Virus record (IMG/VR): IMGVR_UViG_3300011113_000495
Span: 1-32,157 of that record
Reading direction: 5' to 3' (one strand)
DNA length: 32,157 nucleotides
From: a virus
In this document: piece after piece, positions 4,953 to 13,900 of the stretch
Position numbering within the stretch: the stretch's first letter is position 1
How the letters are laid out: the number at the start of each line of letters is the position of its first letter
Notes under the pieces: model-generated
What the model saw: only the letters and a program-made list of their open reading frames with translations
Told to the model about the DNA's origin: nothing
Databases searched by the model: none
Position numbers and translations under genes: made by a program

Positions 4953-7900
4953 ATGATACAAACGGGTTTTGAATCCAGGGTAAAAGTACAGCAAATAATT
5001 GACAGTCAACTTCCTAAATTTATTTTAGATGAAAGTCCAAAAGCTGCAGACTTTTTAAAACAATATTACATCTCTCAAGAATATCAAGGTGCTCCAATTG
5101 ATATTGTTGAAAATTTAGATCAATATCTAAAACTTGATAATTTAACTCCAGAAGTTGTCGTTGGATTTACCACACTTTCTTCTGGTATTTCTTCAACAGC
5201 AACTACTATCCAAGTTGCAACAACCAAAGGTTTTCCCCAAAACTATGGTTTGTTCAAAATTGATGATGAAATTATTACATATACAGGTTTAACTACAAAT
5301 ACATTTATTGGTTGTATTCGTGGATTTTCAGGTATTACAAGTTATCATCAAGATTTAAAATCTGAAGAATTAGTATTTTCCACATCAAAGAAAGCATCAC
5401 ACGTAGGTTTATCAACCGTTCAAAATTTAAGTTCACTTTTCTTACAAGAATTTTATAAAAAAGTTAAATATTCTCTTACTCCAGATCTAGAAAATAAAAA
5501 TTTTGTTTCCGACTTGAATGTGGGAAACTTTATAAAAGAAGCAAGAACTTTATATGAGTCTAAAGGAACAGAAGAATCTTATAGAATTCTTTTTAATGTT
5601 CTTTTTGGTGAGACGCCAAAAGTAATTGATCTTGAGCAATTTCTTGCCAAACCATCTTCAGCAACTTATGTAAGGAGAGCAGTTGTTGTTGCGGATACTA
5701 TTTCTGGAGATCCTCTTAAATTAGAAGGTCAAACTATATTTAAAAATAATGACACTACAACATCAGCATCAGTATCTGAAGTTGAAGTAATTAGAAGAAA
5801 AAATAAAACATATTATAAACTTTTACTTTTCATTGGTTATGATGATGCATTTCCAACAATTACTGGTTCTTTTCAAATTACAGGAAGTAGTAAAAATTTA
5901 GATTATGTAAGTGTTGGCAGTTCAGTTATTTCCGTAGATTCTACAATAGGGTTCCCAAAATCGGGCAAAATTTACTCTGGTGATAATGAAATTACCTACA
6001 CGAGTAAAAGTATTAATCAATTTTTTGGTTGTTCAGGAGTTACTTCTGGTATTGCAACTGCATCTACAATTCGTTCTGATGAAACTTATTATGGTTATGA
6101 AGATGGAGATATAACAAAAAGAGTTGAGTTAAGAATCACTGGAGTTCTATCTGACTATAAACCTATTACAACTGATTCTTCAGTTTCTGCTGGGGATCAA
6201 ATTAAAGTTAAAAATGTTGGTCAAATAATTCAAAATCCAATAAGCAATAAATCTTACAAACAAATTTTTGCAAATAGTTGGATTTACAATACTAGTTCAA
6301 GATTTGAAATTGATTCATTTGGTTCTGGATCAATATCACAGGTTACATTAAAAACTGATATTGATAAATCTAGTTTAAAAGTTGGTGATTATATTGATAT
6401 TTTGGCAGGTGGTTCACAAACTATAGTTGCATCTAATTTAAGAATAACAGGCATTTCTGGAAAACAAGTTACAACCGCACAAAGTTTTTCTTTATCCTCT
6501 GGGTTTGATTATGATGTAAGAAGAAAAATTAAAAATGCATCAAGTTCCTCCGTCGCATTAGAATTCACACCAACAACTTCGGATGTTCAAAATGTTTATA
6601 ATGATAATGATGAGTATATGTATGTTGCATCAAATTCATTACCATCATATCAAATAACTCAACCAATCTTTTCATATAATGCATCTGGAGTAAGTGGACA
6701 AAACTCCACTACTGGTTTATATTCAATAATTACTTTTTCAAGTCCAGTATCTTTTGTAACTGGATCTGAAATTTATTACACCCCATCAAATTCTCCAATT
6801 TCTGGTCTATCTGAAGGTGTTTATTATGTTGAAGTTCTTTCTGGAAATCTTGAAATTAAAATATACGCATCCAGATCTGTTATAGGAACATCAGATTATT
6901 TAACTTTTGGTTCATTAACATCAGGAACTCATAACTTTGTTTTAAACTCTCAAAAAGAAAAAGTTTTATCGCCGCAAAAAATACTTAGAAAGTTTCCACT
7001 CTCTGTCAATATTGGTGATGGTCAATCAGACTTAACAACACCAGGATCTGTAGGAATGTTGATCAATGGTGTTGAAGTATTGAGTTATAAGACAAATGAC
7101 AAGGTTTATTATGGTCCACTAAAATCTGTTGGTGTTTTGAATGGTGGTTCGGGATATGATGTGATCAATCCTCCACTTTTATCTTTATCATCAGGATCTG
7201 CACTTGTTCAACCAGTGGTTAGTGGAAGTGTAGAAAAAATTTATGTAGATCCTCAAGAGTTTGATATTGATGTTATTGTTTCCGTTGCTCTTACAGGGGG
7301 CAATGGTTCTGGGGCATCTTTTGAACCAGTAATTCAAAGAAAAAGAAGAGAGATTGAATTTGATGCTCGTCAACTGACAGATGGTGGTGGTGTTGATATT
7401 ACAAATGAGACAATAACCTTTTTATCTCAACACAATTTAGTTGGTGGACAACAAGTTGTTTATAGACTTGGAAGTAATCCATCTCTTGGAATTGGCACAT
7501 TTAATGGTTCAAATGCCAGCAGTGGAAATACTTTAAAAAGCGAATCAATATATTTTGTTAAGTATATTAGTGATACTACTATTCAACTTTATCAATCACT
7601 TTCAGATTATAGATCTGGAATCAATACTGTTGGATTTACAACTATTGGAACGGCAGGTATTCAAAAGTTTGCAACTGAACCAAAAAATACTCTATCAGAG
7701 ATTAAGGTAATAAATGGCGGTTCTGGTTATACTAATAGAAAACTTAGAGTTTCATCATCTGGCATATCAACAATAAATTATTGTGTTTCTTTCACAAATC
7801 ACGGTTTTAATGATGGAGAATTGGTTACTTACGCAAGCACTGGAAACTTAATTTCCGGGTTATCAACATCTAATCAATATTATGTTCTTAAAGTAGACAA

Positions 7901-10900
7901 TAATAACTTTAGACTATCAGATGCTGGTATAGGTGGAACAATAAGAACAAATTATGAGAGAAGAAAATGCGTTGGATTAAATTCAACTGGAAGTGGATAT
8001 CATATTTTTAATTATCCAGAAATTTCTCTTCAAGTTCAATATAGTGCTGTAGGATTAGGAAGCACCCAGTTCAGAGGATCAATATCTGCAACTCCAATTG
8101 TAAGAGGAAAAATTACAGATGTTTATGTTTATAATGAAGGATCTAATTATGGTTCGTCTATTTTAAATTACCATAAAAAACCCACAATATCAATTAAAAA
8201 CGGAAAAGATGCACAATTCAAACCAGTCATCGTTAATGGCAGAATAGAAGATGTATCTATCCAGTATAGTGGCACTGAATATTACTCAACACCTGATATC
8301 AAAGTATCTGGTGTTGGAACAGGTGCTATTTTAAGACCAGTAGTAGTTAACAATAAAATAACGGATGTAATTGTAGTAAATGCTGGCGCTGGATACTCAA
8401 CAGTAGATACAACAATATCTCCTAGTTCTGCAGGTAAAAATGCAATCTTCAATCCTCAAGTAAGAGATCTTAGTGTTAATAATAATGTTTTATATAATAA
8501 TGTAAGTGCAGGAACAACGGCAGCAAATGAAATCATATCTTCATCATATTCTAATTTACAATATGGTATTGCTGGTTATTCTCAAATAGTTCAAAATGAG
8601 TTTGAAGATACTGGCGCATCACATTCTCCAATTATTGGGTGGGCTTATGATGGGAATCCAATTTATGGATCGTATGGTTATTCAGATCCAAAAGACGAAA
8701 ACTCATCTCTTAAAAAATTAGTTTCTGGATACACATTAAATTCAACAAATGTATCAAACAGACCATCTGAATTTTCTGTTGGATTTTTCTTAGAAGATTA
8801 TACATTTACAAATTCTGGAGATCTTGACGAATACAATGGTAGGTTCTGTATCACACCAGAATTTCCAAATGGAGTTTATGCTTATTTTGCAACATCAATT
8901 ATTGATGCACAAAATAATGTTGTAGGTAGTTTTCCATATTTTATTGGAAATAGATATAGATCAAAATTTATATCTGAAAATAAAAAATTAGATCAGACAT
9001 TTGATTTTAATAACTCAAACTTAGTTAGAAATACTTTCCCATACAAGGTTAATGAGGAATATGCTGATAATGATTTTATTATAGAGTCTAATGAAGTTAT
9101 TAACCAAGTTACAGTTGTAGAATCAGTTTCTTCTGGTTATATTGACGAATTTGAAATCATTAATTCGGGAACTGACTATAAGGTTGGTGATAGTCTTCAA
9201 TTTGATGAAAGTAATACTGGCGGGGGTGGATTAGTTGCAGAAGTAACAGAAGTTGAAGGTAAAGAAATTGTAGATTTGCAAACTTCAACTACATCATACG
9301 ATGACGTTATCTTTACTTGGAATAATGGAGATCAAATTCAAGTAAAAGTTAGTCCACAACATAGTCTACAAAACTTAGATTATGTAAATGTTTCTGGTCT
9401 TTCTACTGAACTTTCATCTTTAAATGGATCTCATCAAATTGGGGTAACTTCTTATACCTCATCTTTAGTTAAGGATATTCCGGCATATTCATCTGCAGGA
9501 ATCGTAACTGACATTTATATCGCTAACATTCCAGAAAATATTTCTGTTGGTAGTAGTATTAAGGTAGAATCGGAAACATTATCTGTTTTAAATATTTTTT
9601 CAACTCAAAATGTAGTTAGAGTTGTTAGAGAAACAACAGGAACTGCACATACTGCAACTACTACAGTTAATTTTATACCAGATACTTTTACAATTAATAA
9701 ATCAGTAAATTACTTTGAATCTAAGGTTAATGATTTAATATATTTCAATCCAAATCAATCTATTGGTGTAGGAACAACTTCTGGTGTTGGAGTTGCTGTT
9801 ACTAATAATGTTGGAGTTCAGACTAACAATATAATCTCAATCCCAACACAATCAATTTATTTACCAAATCACCCATTTAAAACAAATCAGGAAGTTATTC
9901 TATCAAAATTATCTACAGCATCTGCAATCTCAGTAGCAAATACCTCTGGAAGTACTGCATTCAATTTACCATCTAGTGGAAATAGTCAAACTGTTTATAT
10001 TATTAAAAAATCTGCAGATTATATTGGAATAGTAACTCAAGTTGGATTAACAACTTCAACAAATGGTCTTTTCTTCATTAGCAATGGATCCAACAATTAT
10101 CAATATTCATTACAATCTAATTTTACACAAGTAAAGGGTGACATTCAAAAAATTGAAACCAGGGTTTCTGTATCTACCTCACATAATCTTGTCTCTGGAG
10201 ATAGTATCAATCTCTCAGTTAAACCAAATCTTTCTGTCGGTATTGGAACTTCTACTTCAATTCGCATTTCAAGAGACTCTTCTACTAACTATATTTTAAT
10301 CAATTCTATTGGATTTAATTCCACAGGAATTAATACCACAACCAACATCATTAATATTGCATCACACAATTTAAAAACTGGAGATAAAATAAGATATTCA
10401 GCAAATGTAACAGCAAATGGGTTATCAAATGGGTTCTACTATGTTTATAAAGTTGATGATAATAATATTAAATTATCAGAAACTTATATAGATTGTGCAG
10501 AAACACTACCCCCAAGAACTATAAGTATTGCTAGCACAGGAGGATCTTCACAAAGTATTTCTCTTATTAACTCACCAATATCCGTAATCAAAAATAATAA
10601 TCTTGTATTTGATTTGACAGATTCTTCTTTATCTGGTTATAAGTTTAAAATATTCTATGATCAAAATTTCAAAGATGAATTTGTTTCGACAGGATCTACA
10701 AATACATTTTCAATTTCTGGAGTAGGAACTGTTGGAGTATCAACAAATGCATCATTAACTATTAATTACACTGAAAATATTCCATCTCAATTATTCTACG
10801 CTTTAGAAAAATCTGGTTACATAAGCACTGCAGATAAAGAAGTTCAAAATTATTCTCAGATTAGTTTTGTAGATAGTTACTATAATGGTTCTTATAAAAT

Positions 10901-13900
10901 TTCTGGAGTTGGAACAACCACTTTCAATATTTGTTTAACAAAATCTCCAGAGAAAAATTCATACACTCAATCTGAGTGTGATGTAATAAAATACACAACC
11001 AATTCATCCACGACTTCTGGAGGAGTATCTAAAGTAACAGCGACTTCTCCCGGTATTAACTTTAAAAAGTTACCAGTGTTTGAGGGCATAGATTCTATTT
11101 CTGGAACGGGAGCATATATTGTACCAAAATCAAATACAATTGGTAAAATTAATGAAATTAGAATTGTAAATGAAGGTTTTGAGTATGCATCCGATAAAAC
11201 TCTGAGACCAGAAGCATCGGTTCCTAAATTTGCTACGATTAAAAATTCTAATACTATTAGTAATATTTCAATTTCTAATGGTGGTAAAAATTACATATCA
11301 TCACCAGATTTAATTATAGTAGATTCTGATACTGGAGAAAAAATTAACTCGGGATTATTAATTGCAAATCTAGACAGTAGTTCAATAAGATCAGTTACAA
11401 TAGATGCGGCACCATTTGGTCTCCCCGATACAATTGTAACTATAAGAGCAATTAATAATACCAATGGAGTTGGAATTCAAACTGTTCAATCATCAAGTTC
11501 GGGTATTGTAACTTGCATTTTAGTCACTCCTCTTGCAGGATTTACTACAGAACCGTTTGCTGTGGGCGATAAAATATTCGTAGAAGGAATACAAAAATAT
11601 GGCACAGAAGGTGATGGTTTAAATTCAGAAGATTATGGATATGACTTCTTTACCGTTTCAAGTTATACGAATGGAGGAACACTTCTCCCCAGACAGTTAC
11701 AATTTAATTTATCAGGTCTTACAACTAATCCTGGTATAGCAAAAACCGCAGAAAATTTCTACGGAACCGTAATTAACTATAATAATTATCCAAAGTTTAA
11801 TATTACACAAAGTTTTTCAAACTTTATAATCGGAGAGACATTAGAGGTTAAGAATGAAATTGGTTTCATAAAACAGGATTTGATAATTAGTGAATCAAAT
11901 CAAAACTATCTTAAAATTTCTGGAACTTACGCTCTACAAGCAAATCAAATTATCAGAGGAACTCAATCAAGATCAATAGCAACAGTTAATAGTGTTAAAG
12001 AGTCATCTGGTCAATTTAATGTTGGATATGCCTCAACTCAAAGAATTGGTTGGGCAGATGATATTGGTAAATTAGATGAAGATACGCAAGTTATTTCAGA
12101 TAACGACTATTACCAGAATCTTTCATACTCAATAAAGAGTAATCAAGAATGGTCTGATATTGTTAGCCCAGTAAACGGACTACTTCACCCATCTGGACTC
12201 AAAAATTTCTCAGATACTCAAATCACTGAGAATGTTGGTGTAGGAACAACAGCAGTACAAGAATATGTCTACTCTTTTTATGATGTTATAAATGAAAATA
12301 GAGTTGATACTATTAATAATTTTGATCTTGTCCTAGATGTTGACACTTTAGGAGAAACTTCTAAGTTCTTAAAATTCAAAAATAAAAAATTAACCGATTA
12401 TATTGAATGTAGAACTAATAGAGTTCTTGATATTGATGATATTAGTTCTCAATTTTCTTCTTCGGATCAAATTTCTAATTTAGATACTTCTTCAATAGTT
12501 GCAGACATTATTCCATCAAGAAGATATAATAAGTATTTGGTACAGATATCAAGTAAAGATTATTCGCAAACACAGTTTAGTGAGATTGTTGTTCTTAACA
12601 ATACAACTGATGTCTTTACCTTAGAAAAGGGTTCAATTAACACAGGTATATCTTCCGAAGTTGGATATGTGTCTAACGGAATTGGTAATGTATATGGTTA
12701 TATTGATGATATTTCGTCAAATTATTACTTAAAATTTGAACCTACTGAGGCATATAATACAACATATAATATTAAGTACTTAAATACAACATTTTCAAAT
12801 TTCACAAGTGGTGTTGGAACTACTTCAATAGGATTTGTCTCTCTAACTGGAATAACTTCTACAGTTTCTTCTGGTTCAACTTCAATTCTTTTACAAACTC
12901 CAACATCAGTTTTAAAATCAGTACACTCAGAAATTCATATCATTGATAATACAACTGATGAAATGAATTATGTTGAAATTTTTGTTGATCATGACGGAAC
13001 TGATACAAATATTGCAGAACTTTATTTTGATGATGAAGATGGATTAAGTTCTAACTTTATAGGAACATTTGGCGCATCAATTAGTGGTGGAATTTTAACA
13101 CTTAATTATACAAATACTTCAAGTAATGATGTAATTATCAGAACAAAAAATGTTGGTTTTGGAACAACGGCATCTGGAATAGGGACATATAGATTTAAAC
13201 AATCTGGACAAGTTGATGGATTTGAAAACACCGTCAATTATAACTCAAATTATTCAAATATTTCTTCAGCATCTACAATTACATCATTTAATTCATCTAC
13301 TTATACATCATTAAAATCAACTGTGAGGGTTGGATTAGGTCAAACAAGCGCACTCCACCAAGTAATGCTTGTTGTAGACTCTTCAAACATATACACAACC
13401 CAATATCCCTTCCTTTCAATAGGAAGTACATCTGGAATAGGTACTTTTGGTGGAGAATTAGTAGGATCTACGGTTTCACTTAAGTTCTATCCAGATTCTT
13501 CAATATCTGGAACTTTTGAGATTCTAAGTTTTAATGAAATTTTCTTTAAAGAAAATGATTATATAAACATCCCTCCAGATTTACAATATAGTAATATTTT
13601 AGAGTCTGTAGGAGTTTCAAAATATTTTGCAATTAATGATGATGATTTAAATAAACTCAATTTTGAGTTAAATCACCAAGGAACACCCATTTTTATGAAG
13701 ACATTTGATCCTTCAAATTCTTCTATCTTGAACCGCGCAACTGGAACATTTAGCATTCAGAATCACTTTTTTAGCACTGGCGAGGAATTAATTTATACTC
13801 CAAATTCAACCTTTGTTGGTGTTGCTGCAAGTTCTGTTGGTATAGGTTCAACCCTTAATTACGTTGGTGTAGTTACCAGTATACTTCCATCAACTGTATA

